A stretch of 64,000 nucleotides of DNA from CAIYRG01 sp964494505 (GTDB lineage: Bacteria; Pseudomonadota; Alphaproteobacteria; Micropepsales; Micropepsaceae). Made by a program: the position numbers and the translations under genes. The notes under the pieces are model-generated. The model worked only from the letters and a program-made list of their open reading frames with translations, ran no database searches and had not been told where the DNA came from. This document shows, one piece after another, positions 1 to 9,900 of this stretch; positions within the stretch are counted from its first letter, which is position 1; each line of letters opens with the position of its first letter. The stretch is from contig CAZBRO010000001.1 in the NCBI GenBank assembly GCA_964494505.1, forward strand, positions 186,001 to 250,000, written 5' to 3'.

Positions 1-1
1 C

Positions 2-754
2 GTCATTCCGCCGCGCGATCAGGTTCATTACAACGAGAAGATCGTCTATCTGCCCGACCTCTATCAATGCAGCGATGCGAAGCGGCTGATTTCGAGCGCG
101 GTTCCGGCGCGCGAGGAGATGGGCCTTCCCGCGGCCGGTTTCGTGTTCTGCTCGTTCAATCTGACACGGAAGTTCACGCCCCAAATGTTCGACATCTGGA
201 TGCGGCTGCTGTTGCGCGTTCCGGAGAGCGTGTTGTGGCTCGCGCAAACGGGCGAGCCCGCGCGCTCGAATTTGCGGCGCGAAGCGGCGGTGCGCGGAGT
301 TGCGGCCGAACGGCTGGTGTTTGCGGACTATCTTCCGTCGCCCGCCGATCACCTCGCGCGGTTGCGGCTTGCGGATATCTTCCTCGACACATTTCCGCAC
401 AACGCTCATGCGACCGCGAGCGATGCGCTGTGGGCGGGGCTTCCCGTGCTCACATGCGCCGGCGGGACGTTCGCGGGCCGCGTCGCGGCGAGCCTGTTTA
501 CAGCAATCGGCCTGCCCGAGTTGGTCGCGCATTCGCTCGCGGAATATGAAGCCGCCGCGCTGCATCTGGCGCAGGATCCGCAGCGGCTTGCCGTCATCCG
601 CCGTACGCTGGCCGAGAATCGCGCGACCGCGCCGTTGTTCGACACGGCTCGATTCACGCGCAATCTGGAAGCGACCTATCGCGCCATGTGGACTCGCGCT
701 GAAGCGGGCTTGCGGCCGGAAGCATTTGCGGTTGGCGACGGACCTTGCGATTGA
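2..754 (+). CDS. SPINDLY-family protein O-GlcNAc transferase, C-terminal part (cut by left edge)
   Basis: Only the last 250 codons are in the window; the frame is open to the left edge. The visible part matches the C-terminal catalytic half of bacterial OGT/SPINDLY proteins (GT41), which normally follow N-terminal TPR repeats. Family landmarks are YLPDLYQ near the start, FVFCSFN, a VLWL segment, NLRREA, and the block FLDTFPHNAHATASDALWAG followed by GLPVLTC, which belongs to the UDP-GlcNAc-binding lobe. The family transfers GlcNAc, or another sugar, to protein Ser/Thr in the cytoplasm; in bacteria many members act on flagellin or unknown targets. The acceptor cannot be inferred here. The stop is at 752-754 and no gene follows closely. 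Confidence in the family is high; substrate is unknown. Confidence 0.88.
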   Translation, partial: VIPPRDQVHYNEKIVYLPDLYQCSDAKRLISSAVPAREEMGLPAAGFVFCSFNLTRKFTPQMFDIWMRLLLRVPESVLWLAQTGEPARSNLRREAAVRGVAAERLVFADYLPSPADHLARLRLADIFLDTFPHNAHATASDALWAGLPVLTCAGGTFAGRVAASLFTAIGLPELVAHSLAEYEAAALHLAQDPQRLAVIRRTLAENRATAPLFDTARFTRNLEATYRAMWTRAEAGLRPEAFAVGDGPCD

Positions 755-1297
755 GTTGACTCTCTGCATTGCGGGCGTGCGGGAATGTTTCTCGCGCGCG
801 GGGCTGGCTGCGCGAGGCAAGAGGGGGCGGCGTGAGGCGCATGCATTCGCTGCCACAATTGTTCGAAAAAGGTGCGCTGCACGCACCTCACGCCCGGCGA
901 TTTTGGGTGAGACGGACCCGCATATTCCTTTCGCCGTTGGCCCCGGATAGATCCGGGATTCGGCGGGGGCCCGGGACACGATGCCTGGGACACCCGGAAC
1001 AAGCGGCTCCAGCGGATACCGGCCCGCGCCCACCTTGCTGAAGGACTCACGCGGGGTTTGGGTACGCCCACCTTCGCGTTTGCCGAAAGCCCGTTATGCC
1101 TCCGGCAAAGCGCGAACGCCGGCCGGCGCCCGCGTTGAGAACGGTCGACAACGCCCCTCATCGGGCTCCGGCATGGATGGATATGGGGATGGTTTCAGGG
1201 AGGGGGAAAACTATTTTTCCGCGCGCGAATTTCGCAGAATTTCCGCGGAGGTTTTGCGGAAGGGGGAGGGGACAATTACGTGTTACCCCCTTCAGGT
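755..1297. other. Intergenic stretch, no convincing gene
   Basis: About 540 bp between the SPINDLY-type gene and the toxin gene. Open frames here are short and have no recognisable protein character. It contains a perfect 7-bp-arm palindrome, CCCGGAT-AG-ATCCGGG, at 942-957, followed by another GC-rich block with ggggcccggg, which looks like a dispersed palindromic repeat. From about 1190 the composition shifts to purine-rich with A/T tracts. No tRNA, rRNA or known small RNA was recognised. Confidence 0.5.
942..957. repeat. Short perfect palindrome in intergenic DNA
   Basis: CCCGGAT-AG-ATCCGGG forms a 7 bp stem with a 2 nt centre. The GC-rich flank continues to about 975. It resembles the short dispersed palindromes common in alphaproteobacterial intergenic DNA, or the stem of a terminator without a T-run for the gene ending at 754. 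Copy number elsewhere cannot be checked here. Confidence 0.4.
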
Positions 1298-1552
1298 TCA
1301 GGCTAGCAACGCGTCGTATTCGGCATGCGATCCAATCCAAAACCAGAGGATTCCATCTTCTGAATCCGTGCCGAGTGCGCGATGCCCCAATCCCACCCTG
1401 ACACTCCAGAAGCGGCCAGTCTTCTTCAAATGCAGTGAAGGATGCTTGGGATCATCCTTGAGGAGGGCATAGTTCTTATCTGCGAGTGCACGTACCCGAG
1501 GCGATAGGCCCTCATAGCATTGCCAGAACGCAGGGCTGGCAAAATGCCTCAC
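1298..1552 (-). CDS. ParE/RelE-family type II toxin
   Basis: An 84-residue protein with the compact RelE/ParE fold signature: an N-terminal helical part with FWQCYEGL and VRALADKNYALL, then HPSLHLKK, the strand WSVRVGLGHRAL, and the C-terminal WFWIGSHAEYDALL. Proteins with this tail are annotated as ParE-like toxins. Such toxins act in the cytoplasm, either cleaving mRNA on the ribosome or poisoning gyrase; which one cannot be told from sequence. The ATG overlaps the stop of the upstream gene by 4 bp (ATGA), the usual coupling of antitoxin and toxin. It is transcribed in the same direction as uvrA, which lies upstream of the pair. Confidence 0.8.
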   Translation of the reverse strand: MRHFASPAFWQCYEGLSPRVRALADKNYALLKDDPKHPSLHLKKTGRFWSVRVGLGHRALGTDSEDGILWFWIGSHAEYDALLA

Positions 1553-1749
1553 AGCTCGCGCGAGCGTCCGGCACGATGGTCGCGAAGGGCGTCCTCGGCT
1601 AGTTGGTCGAGTTTGCCGCTGCGCGCATCGCGTTCGATCTTCTCATCGAACCGAGCGGATTCGAAAGCCTCGAACCAAGCCCGAAACTTCGCGAGCTTGT
1701 CTGGTGGAAGCGCCTCGACGGCGTTTTCTATGTCTTCAAGCTTTGTCAT
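1549..1749 (-). CDS. Putative antitoxin of the ParE/RelE pair
   Basis: A 66-residue, mostly charged and helical protein: a LEDIENAVEALP opening, a KFRAWFEAFESARFDEKIERD helix, and a GKLDQLAEDALRDHRAGR tail. The FRAWF..F....FDEKIERD pattern is typical of small conserved proteins found directly upstream of ParE-like toxins. I see no DNA-binding domain, so autoregulation may rely on a partner or be absent. It precedes the toxin and overlaps it by 4 bp. The ATG lies 36 bp beyond the uvrA stop on the same strand, so the pair may be read through from uvrA or from its own promoter in this short gap. Role as antitoxin is inferred from order, size and coupling. Confidence 0.68.
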   Translation of the reverse strand: MTKLEDIENAVEALPPDKLAKFRAWFEAFESARFDEKIERDARSGKLDQLAEDALRDHRAGRSREL

Positions 1750-1785
1750 ATCAGAAACATATCACAAATCAGCGCCAGTTCTACG

Positions 1786-4653
<2,868 letters not shown>

Positions 4654-4749
4654 TCCTTGATCCAAAAGCCAAAGAGCCTAGCTATGGCGACCGCCGATGA
4701 ACCCCGCAAGCGCCATCTCCGGCCCGGCTTTGGCTTGATTCAGGGTCTA

Positions 4750-4764
4750 GAACAAAGAGAGAAC
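4750..4764. promoter_or_regulatory. LexA (SOS) operator, alphaproteobacterial GAAC-N7-GAAC type
   Basis: The sequence reads GAAC, seven bases (AAAGAGA), GAAC, i.e. the reverse complement of GTTC-N7-GTTC. This is the direct-repeat operator described for LexA of alphaproteobacteria, unlike the CTGT-N8-ACAG box of enterics. It lies about 100 bp from each of the divergent starts of uvrA (4653) and ssb (4873), both classical SOS genes, so one site could repress both. The match is exact and its position makes sense. Confidence 0.8.
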
Positions 4765-4872
4765 ATATGCTAAGAAGCGGAACCCGACAAATGGCGTGGA
4801 CAAGTATCCCACGCGGGTAGTGTGCGGGAACACCGGACGCTAGATTGGAAATTCAGCAAAGGAGAGATGGGG

Positions 4873-5328
4873 ATGGCGGGCAGCGTCAACAAGGTGATCC
4901 TGGTCGGCAATCTCGGGCGCGATCCCGAGGTGCGGCGTCTGACCTCGGGCGATCCCGTGGTCAATCTTTCCATCGCCACCTCGGAATCCTGGCGGGACAA
5001 GGCGAGCGGCGAGCGCAAGGAGAAGACCGAATGGCATCGCGTAGTGATCTTCAACGAAAACCTCGCGAAAGTGGCCGAGCAATATCTGAAAAAGGGCGCC
5101 AAGGTGTATATCGAGGGCCAGCTTCAGACGCGCAAATACACCGACAAGGATGGGGCGGAGAAATATTCCACCGAAATCGTGCTCCAGAAATATCGCGGTG
5201 AGCTGACCATGCTGGACGGCCGCGGCGAGGGCGGGGGCGAGCGTAGCGAACGTCCCGCCATGGCGGGCGCCGCCGAAGGGGGCCGCAGCTTCCAGCGCGA
5301 CGATCTCGACGACGAGATTCCGTTCTGA
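4873..5328 (+). CDS. ssb: Single-stranded DNA-binding protein
   Basis: Coats single-stranded DNA during replication, recombination and repair. 151 residues from the ATG at 4873: the N-terminal OB fold starts SVNKVILVGNLGRDPEVR and continues with SIATSESW, EWHRVVIF and the GAKVYIEGQLQTRKY strand (residues 1-110). A Gly/Arg-rich linker follows, and the last residues DDEIPF are the canonical acidic tip that recruits partner proteins. An AAAGGAG Shine-Dalgarno at 4858-4864 lies 8 nt before the ATG at 4873; another ATG two codons earlier is too close to it, and a GTG further upstream adds residues outside the family. Divergent from uvrA with a shared LexA-type box. Confidence 0.97.
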   Translation: MAGSVNKVILVGNLGRDPEVRRLTSGDPVVNLSIATSESWRDKASGERKEKTEWHRVVIFNENLAKVAEQYLKKGAKVYIEGQLQTRKYTDKDGAEKYSTEIVLQKYRGELTMLDGRGEGGGERSERPAMAGAAEGGRSFQRDDLDDEIPF

Positions 5329-5375
5329 TAATCGCGCCCGGCCTTCGGCAACGGAGGCCAAGGACGGGAGATTTG

Positions 5376-5987
5376 GTGCGGCGCTTCTGGATTGCCGGGG
5401 TTTTGCTGCTGGGGCAGGCCCTCTCCGGCTGCTCGGCGGGCATGCATTCAAACGGCTTCGTGGAGCCGCATCTGATGGCGGCCTATGTCCCGCTGGTCCA
5501 GCGCGAGGATTTCCTGCGCTCGCGCTGGGGCGCCGGACTTAATGTCGCGCCCCATGTGGCGGTGACCAACGATCACAATCTCAATCTGATCCCCAAGGAG
5601 CGGCTTCTGGCGCGCTCGCGGGATTACGATCTCCTGTTCTTCCGCAGCGACGACGACATTGCTCCCCCGACCGCCAAGGCGCGGGCCGGCGAACCGGTGA
5701 TCGCATACGGGCAGGGCATGTCGGAGGACCTGCGCGAAGCGCGCGGCACCGTGTCGGCTCTGGACGAACATGTGCCGGCGCGCTGCGAGGGCTGTGCTGA
5801 GCAACGGGCGCTGGTGTTCGACGCCAATGCCGGCGGCGGCTTCTCCGGCGGCCCGGTGGTGGATGCGGAAACCGGCGCGGTTCTGGGCATCACCTTCGGT
5901 TACATCGATCGTCAAAGCGGGCGGCGCATGTACGCCTATGACATCGACCTCGTGCTCGCCGAAATGCGGCGGCTTTTGGGCCGCTGA
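5376..5987 (+). CDS. Putative trypsin-like serine protease lipoprotein
   Basis: About 203 residues. The N-terminus is a lipoprotein signal with lipobox L-S-G-C, cysteine 19, so the mature protein is probably a periplasmic lipoprotein. The body looks like a chymotrypsin-fold peptidase: VAVTNDHN gives a candidate His 67, DYDLLFF a candidate Asp 85, and GGGFSGGPVVD the catalytic-type Ser 157 in GxSGGP; TGAVLGITFG then resembles the last barrel strands. It is close to the minimum size for this fold. I chose the GTG at 5376 (GGGAG 5 nt upstream); a TTG at 5373 is the alternative. It sits between ssb and gyrA, with a 45 bp gap on the left. The specific substrate is unknown, and the catalytic triad is assigned by eye. 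Confidence 0.68.
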   Translation: MRRFWIAGVLLLGQALSGCSAGMHSNGFVEPHLMAAYVPLVQREDFLRSRWGAGLNVAPHVAVTNDHNLNLIPKERLLARSRDYDLLFFRSDDDIAPPTAKARAGEPVIAYGQGMSEDLREARGTVSALDEHVPARCEGCAEQRALVFDANAGGGFSGGPVVDAETGAVLGITFGYIDRQSGRRMYAYDIDLVLAEMRRLLGR

Positions 5988-6088
5988 TGTGGAACTTCGC
6001 CGGGCTGTTCGAATCGAAAGCCAAATGCTAATCCCCTCTTCAGGAACAGGTCCTCGCGGGTTTGCGCGGGGGCCGTAGAGATCACAGT

Positions 6089-8863
6089 TTGAGCGAAGAC
6101 AAAACCCAAGCCGGTGAAGGCGGCGGCCCGCCCTCGGGCGGTGCGCCTCCCGTCAGCGGCGGCCCGGCCGGCGGACATATCAATCCGGTCGCCATCGAAA
6201 GCGAGCTGAAGCGCTCGTATCTCGATTACGCGATGAGCGTGATCGTGTCGCGCGCGCTCCCCGATGTGCGCGACGGGTTGAAGCCCGTGCACCGGCGCAT
6301 CCTCTATTCGATGCACGAGAACGGCAACGACTGGAACAAGGCGTACCGCAAGTCGGCGCGCATCGTCGGCGACGTGATCGGCAAATACCACCCGCACGGC
6401 GATCAGGCGGTCTATGACGCGCTGGTGCGGCTGGCGCAGGATTTCTCCATGCGCCTGCCGTTGATCGACGGGCAGGGGAACTTTGGTTCGGTCGACGGCG
6501 ATCCCCCGGCCGCCATGCGCTACACCGAAGTCCGCCGGGCCAAGGCGGCCCACGCGCTGACCGAGGACCTGGAAAAGGATACCGTCGAATTCCAGGACAA
6601 TTACGATGCCTCCGAGCACGAGCCCCTGGTGCTGCCGGCCCGCTTTCCCAATCTGCTGGTCAACGGCGCGGGCGGCATCGCCGTCGGCATGGCGACCAAT
6701 GTGCCGCCGCACAATCTGGGCGAGGTGATCGATGCGAGCCTCGCCTATATCGAGGATCCTTCGATCGGCATCGAGGCGCTGACCGAGATCGTGCCGGGGC
6801 CGGATTTCCCGACCGGGGCGCTGATCATCGGCCGTATGGCGCCGCGCGCGGCGCTCGCCCGTGGCCGCGGCTCGGTGCTGATGCGCGCCAAGCTGCACAT
6901 CGAGGAAGTGCGCAAGGATCGCGAAGCCATCATCATCACCGAGATTCCCTATCAGGTGAACAAAGCCCGCATGCAGGAGCGCATCGCGGAACTGGTGCGC
7001 GAAAAGCGCGTCGAGGGCATCTCCGAAATCCATGACGAAAGCGACCGCCACGGCATGCGCGTGGTGATCGAGCTGAAGCGCGATGCGTCGTCGCAGGTCG
7101 TGCTGAACCAGCTCTACCGGTTCTCGGAGCTGCAGACGAGCTTCGGCGTCAACATGCTGGCGCTGAATGGCGGGCGTCCGCAGCTGATGAATCTGAAGGA
7201 GATGATTGCGGCCTTCGTGTTCTTCCGCGAAGAGGTGGTGACGCGCCGCACGCGCTACGATCTGACCAAGGCGCGCGACCGCGGCCACACGCTGGTCGGA
7301 CTTGCCATCGCAGTCGCCAATATCGAAGAGGTGATCGCCCTGATCCGCGCAGCCCCCGACAGCGGGACCGCCAAAGAGCAATTGATGGAGCGCGCCTGGC
7401 CGGCCAAGGACGTGGCGCCTCTGGTGGCTCTGATCGCCGATCCCCGCCACATGGTGACGGAAGAAAACACCATCCGCCTCACCGAGGAACAGGCCAAAGC
7501 CATCCTCGAAATCCGGCTGGCGCGGCTGACTGCGCTGGGCATTTCGGAAATCGCCGAAGAGGTGGAGAAGCTCGGACGCGCCATCGTCGATTACCTCGAT
7601 ATTCTGCGCTCCCGCCCGCGGGTGCTCGCGATCATCAAGGAGGAACTGACCTCCATCCGCGACGAATTCGCGACACCGCGCCGGACCGAGATCGTCGAGG
7701 CCGAGATCGAGTTCGAGGACGAAGACCTAATCGAGCGGGCGGAGATGGCGGTCACCGTCACCCACGCCGGCTACATCAAGCGCACGCCCTTGGCTGAGTA
7801 TCGCGTGCAGGGCAGGGGCGGCAAAGGCCGCGCCGGCATGGCGACGCGCGAAGAGGATTTCGTCACCCATATCTTCGCCGCCAACACGCACGCGCCGCTG
7901 TTGTTCTTCTCGTCGATCGGCATGGTGTACCGGATGAAGGTCTGGCGGCTGCCGGAAGGCGGACTTCAGGGCCGCGGCAAGGCGATGGTGAACCTGCTCC
8001 CCTTGCAGGGAGGCGAGCGCATCACCACGGTCCTGCCGCTCCCCGAAGACGAAAGCACCTGGGACCGGCTGCAGGTTCTTTTCGCGACCAAGTCGGGCGA
8101 TGTGCGCCGCAACGAGCTTTCCGATTTCGCCAATATCCATAAGACCGGCAAGATCGCGATGAAGCTCGAGTCCGGAGACGGCATCGTCGGGGTTTCTCTG
8201 TGTACGGACAAGGACGATGTGCTGCTGACGACCCGCAGCGGCAAATGCATTCGTTTTGCCGTGACGGATATCCGCGTGTTCAAGGGACGCGAATCCACCG
8301 GGGTGCGCGGCATCAAGCTTGCCGAGGGCGATGAAATCGTGAGCCTGGCCCTGCTCGGCCACGGCGATGCGACGGCGGCCGAAGCGCGCGCCTATCTGCG
8401 CCAGGCTTCTGCCGTGCTCAAAGCTCAAGAGGAAGGCGCAGGCGAGGAAGCCGAGGCCCCCGTCGAAGAAGAAGCCGACGAGGGCACCGAAGAAGCCGTG
8501 TTGTCGCCCGAACGCTATGCGGAATTGGGGGCGCGCGAGCAATTGGTGCTGGCGGTGTCCGAACAGGGCTTCGGCAAGCGCACCAGCGCTTACGAATACC
8601 GCGTCACCGGCCGTGGCGGATCGGGGATCGTCGGGATGGCGATGGGGGCCAAGAACAGCGCCATCGTGGCGGCGTTCCCGGTGGAAGAGAGCGACGATCT
8701 GATGTTGATCACCAATCAAGGCAAGATCATTCGCGTGCCCGTCGCCTCGATCAGCATCCAGCGTCGCGGGGCAGGCGGCGTCACCCTCTTCCGCGTGGAG
8801 GAAGGCGAACGCGTGGTCTCGGTCGAACGGATCGCGGAAACCTCTGGCGAGGGAGAAGAATGA
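6089..8863 (+). CDS. gyrA: DNA gyrase subunit A
   Basis: Cleavage-rejoining subunit of DNA gyrase. About 924 residues from the TTG at 6089; an upstream TTG at 6062 is also open. After a Gly/Pro-rich leader of some 30 residues the core begins ELKRSYLDYAMSVIVSRALPD. The quinolone-determining region reads HPHGDQAVYD, and the active-site tyrosine is Tyr 145 in AMRYTE. The C-terminal DNA-wrapping pinwheel carries blades such as YRVQGRGGKGRAGM and YRVTGRGGSGIVGM, interrupted by an acidic low-complexity insertion at about residues 757-817 (codons near 8358-8540) rich in Glu and Ala. FGSVDGDPPA identifies GyrA rather than ParC. Its stop overlaps the ATG of the next reading frame (ATGA at 8860-8863). 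Confidence 0.96.
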   Translation: MSEDKTQAGEGGGPPSGGAPPVSGGPAGGHINPVAIESELKRSYLDYAMSVIVSRALPDVRDGLKPVHRRILYSMHENGNDWNKAYRKSARIVGDVIGKYHPHGDQAVYDALVRLAQDFSMRLPLIDGQGNFGSVDGDPPAAMRYTEVRRAKAAHALTEDLEKDTVEFQDNYDASEHEPLVLPARFPNLLVNGAGGIAVGMATNVPPHNLGEVIDASLAYIEDPSIGIEALTEIVPGPDFPTGALIIGRMAPRAALARGRGSVLMRAKLHIEEVRKDREAIIITEIPYQVNKARMQERIAELVREKRVEGISEIHDESDRHGMRVVIELKRDASSQVVLNQLYRFSELQTSFGVNMLALNGGRPQLMNLKEMIAAFVFFREEVVTRRTRYDLTKARDRGHTLVGLAIAVANIEEVIALIRAAPDSGTAKEQLMERAWPAKDVAPLVALIADPRHMVTEENTIRLTEEQAKAILEIRLARLTALGISEIAEEVEKLGRAIVDYLDILRSRPRVLAIIKEELTSIRDEFATPRRTEIVEAEIEFEDEDLIERAEMAVTVTHAGYIKRTPLAEYRVQGRGGKGRAGMATREEDFVTHIFAANTHAPLLFFSSIGMVYRMKVWRLPEGGLQGRGKAMVNLLPLQGGERITTVLPLPEDESTWDRLQVLFATKSGDVRRNELSDFANIHKTGKIAMKLESGDGIVGVSLCTDKDDVLLTTRSGKCIRFAVTDIRVFKGRESTGVRGIKLAEGDEIVSLALLGHGDATAAEARAYLRQASAVLKAQEEGAGEEAEAPVEEEADEGTEEAVLSPERYAELGAREQLVLAVSEQGFGKRTSAYEYRVTGRGGSGIVGMAMGAKNSAIVAAFPVEESDDLMLITNQGKIIRVPVASISIQRRGAGGVTLFRVEEGERVVSVERIAETSGEGEE

Positions 8864-9387
8864 GCGCGGACCCGATTACGCCTCCCCCTGAAAGGGGGAG
8901 GACGAGCCGCATTAGCGGCTCGGGTGGGGGTCTATCCTCCTCTCGCAAGAACGGTTCTAAGACGCGCTTCAATCGAACAGCCGCCAAGACGAGATTTGCT
9001 CGCGATTTGCGCGTGAACGCGACAGTCGCGGAGCGAAAGCTTTGGGCGCGCCTGCGTGACGCAAAATTGGACGGTCTCTCTTTTCGCCGTCAGCATCCCG
9101 TCGGTCCCTACGTTTTGGATTTCTATTGTGCGGCGATACGATTAGCCGTTGAGTTGGACGGGGATCAGCACGGAAGCGACGCGGCAATCGCCTATGATCT
9201 GGCGAGGACGCGCCGTCTTCGCCGCAGAGGCATTCGCGTGATCCGTTTCTCCAATCACCATCTGCTGACCGATATGGATGATGTTTTGGAAGGAATTCGC
9301 CGCATGATCGCAATGCCCCCCACCCGGAGCGCTTCGCTCTCCGACCTCCCCCTTTCAGGGGGAGGATCAAGTCTGTGTGACCTATGA
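8860..9387 (+). CDS. DUF559 (Vsr/restriction-endonuclease-like fold) protein between palindromic repeats
   Basis: A 175-residue frame whose central part (about residues 36-148) is a DUF559 domain: VNATVAERKLWARLRD, GLSFRRQHPVGPYVLDFYC, LAVELDGDQHG and RRRGIRVIRFSNHHLL. The candidate nuclease-like acidic residues are Glu 58, Asp 87, Glu 98 and Asp 100. The family belongs to the Vsr/PD-(D/E)XK-like superfamily; activity has rarely been tested. Both protein ends are encoded by the inverted repeats that flank the domain, so the N-terminal 25 and C-terminal 25 residues are probably not functional. The ATG overlaps the gyrA stop with GGGAG upstream; there is no ATG between the left repeat and the domain, only TTG/GTG codons at residues 50 and 52. 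The stop overlaps the coaD start. The unit appears to be an insertion. Confidence 0.78.
   Translation: MSADPITPPPERGRTSRISGSGGGLSSSRKNGSKTRFNRTAAKTRFARDLRVNATVAERKLWARLRDAKLDGLSFRRQHPVGPYVLDFYCAAIRLAVELDGDQHGSDAAIAYDLARTRRLRRRGIRVIRFSNHHLLTDMDDVLEGIRRMIAMPPTRSASLSDLPLSGGGSSLCDL
8881..8930. repeat. Left arm of inverted palindromic repeat pair flanking DUF559
   Basis: It consists of a perfect 9 bp hairpin with GAA loop (8881-8901, CCTCCCCCT/AGGGGGAGG), a second 8 bp hairpin CGAGCCGC-ATTA-GCGGCTCG (8903-8922), and a GGTGGGGG tail. The same architecture appears in reverse orientation at 9316-9365. It resembles REP-like elements widespread in alphaproteobacterial intergenic DNA. Confidence 0.85.
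9316..9365. repeat. Right arm of inverted palindromic repeat pair flanking DUF559
   Basis: Reverse-complement copy of the element at 8881-8930: a CCCCCACC head, a small hairpin CGGAG...CTCCG at 9325-9343, and the same 9 bp hairpin with TTC loop at 9345-9365. The outer hairpin is identical to the left copy; the inner hairpin differs in sequence but keeps pairing, as expected of related REP elements rather than a recent perfect duplication. Confidence 0.85.
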
Positions 9388-9899
9388 GCGGCGAACGCAT
9401 CGGGCTATATCCCGGCACTTTCGATCCGGTGACGCTCGGCCATCTCGACATCGTCTCGCGCGCGGTGAAGCTGGTGGACAGGCTCATCATCGGCATAGCC
9501 AACAATCCCTCCAAGACCCAGGTGTTCACGCTCGAAGAGCGCATCGCCATGATGCAGTGCGAGACGGCGTATCTGTCTGGCGACGGGCGTGCGGTGATCA
9601 CTGTGGAGAGCTTTGAATCGCTGCTCATCCAGTTCGCGCGCCAGATCGGTGCGCGCGTGATCATCCGCGGCTTACGTGCGGTTTCCGATTTCGAATATGA
9701 GTTCCAGATGGTCGGTATGAATCAGCGGCTGGACCCCGAAATCGAGACGGTGTTCCTGATGGCCGATCCGCGGCATCAGGCGATCGCGTCGCGGCTGGTG
9801 AAGGAGATCGCCTCCTTCGGCGGCAACGTCGCGCCCTTCACCACGCCTGCCGTGGCCGAAGCGCTGAAGCAGCGTTTTGCGGCGAGGAAGAAATCCTGA
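9384..9899 (+). CDS. coaD: Phosphopantetheine adenylyltransferase
   Basis: Fourth step of coenzyme A synthesis: 4'-phosphopantetheine plus ATP gives dephospho-CoA. 171 residues, standard size. Nucleotidyltransferase signature GLYPGTFDPVTLGHLDI at the N-terminus, NPSKTQVFTLEERI, VIIRGLRAVSDFEYEFQM, and the second ATP-binding block ASRLVKEIASFGG. The ATG lies inside the ATGA overlap with the upstream DUF559 frame; no Shine-Dalgarno is close to it (the nearest GGGGGAGGA belongs to the palindrome, about 17 nt away), so translation may depend on coupling to the upstream frame. Confidence 0.96.
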   Translation: MSGERIGLYPGTFDPVTLGHLDIVSRAVKLVDRLIIGIANNPSKTQVFTLEERIAMMQCETAYLSGDGRAVITVESFESLLIQFARQIGARVIIRGLRAVSDFEYEFQMVGMNQRLDPEIETVFLMADPRHQAIASRLVKEIASFGGNVAPFTTPAVAEALKQRFAARKKS

Positions 9900-9900
9900 A

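Noticed and set aside
769..1041. Possible small gene in the first intergenic gap
   Set aside because: Arg/Ala/Pro-rich low-information translation, no ribosome site, and it includes a palindromic repeat.
5936..7450. 504-codon minus-strand frame opposite gyrA
   Set aside because: His/Arg-rich shadow of a well-conserved gene.
8881..8930. Rho-independent terminator of gyrA
   Set aside because: It is a strong hairpin but has no T-run, is duplicated in inverse at 9316-9365, and is translated within the DUF559 frame.
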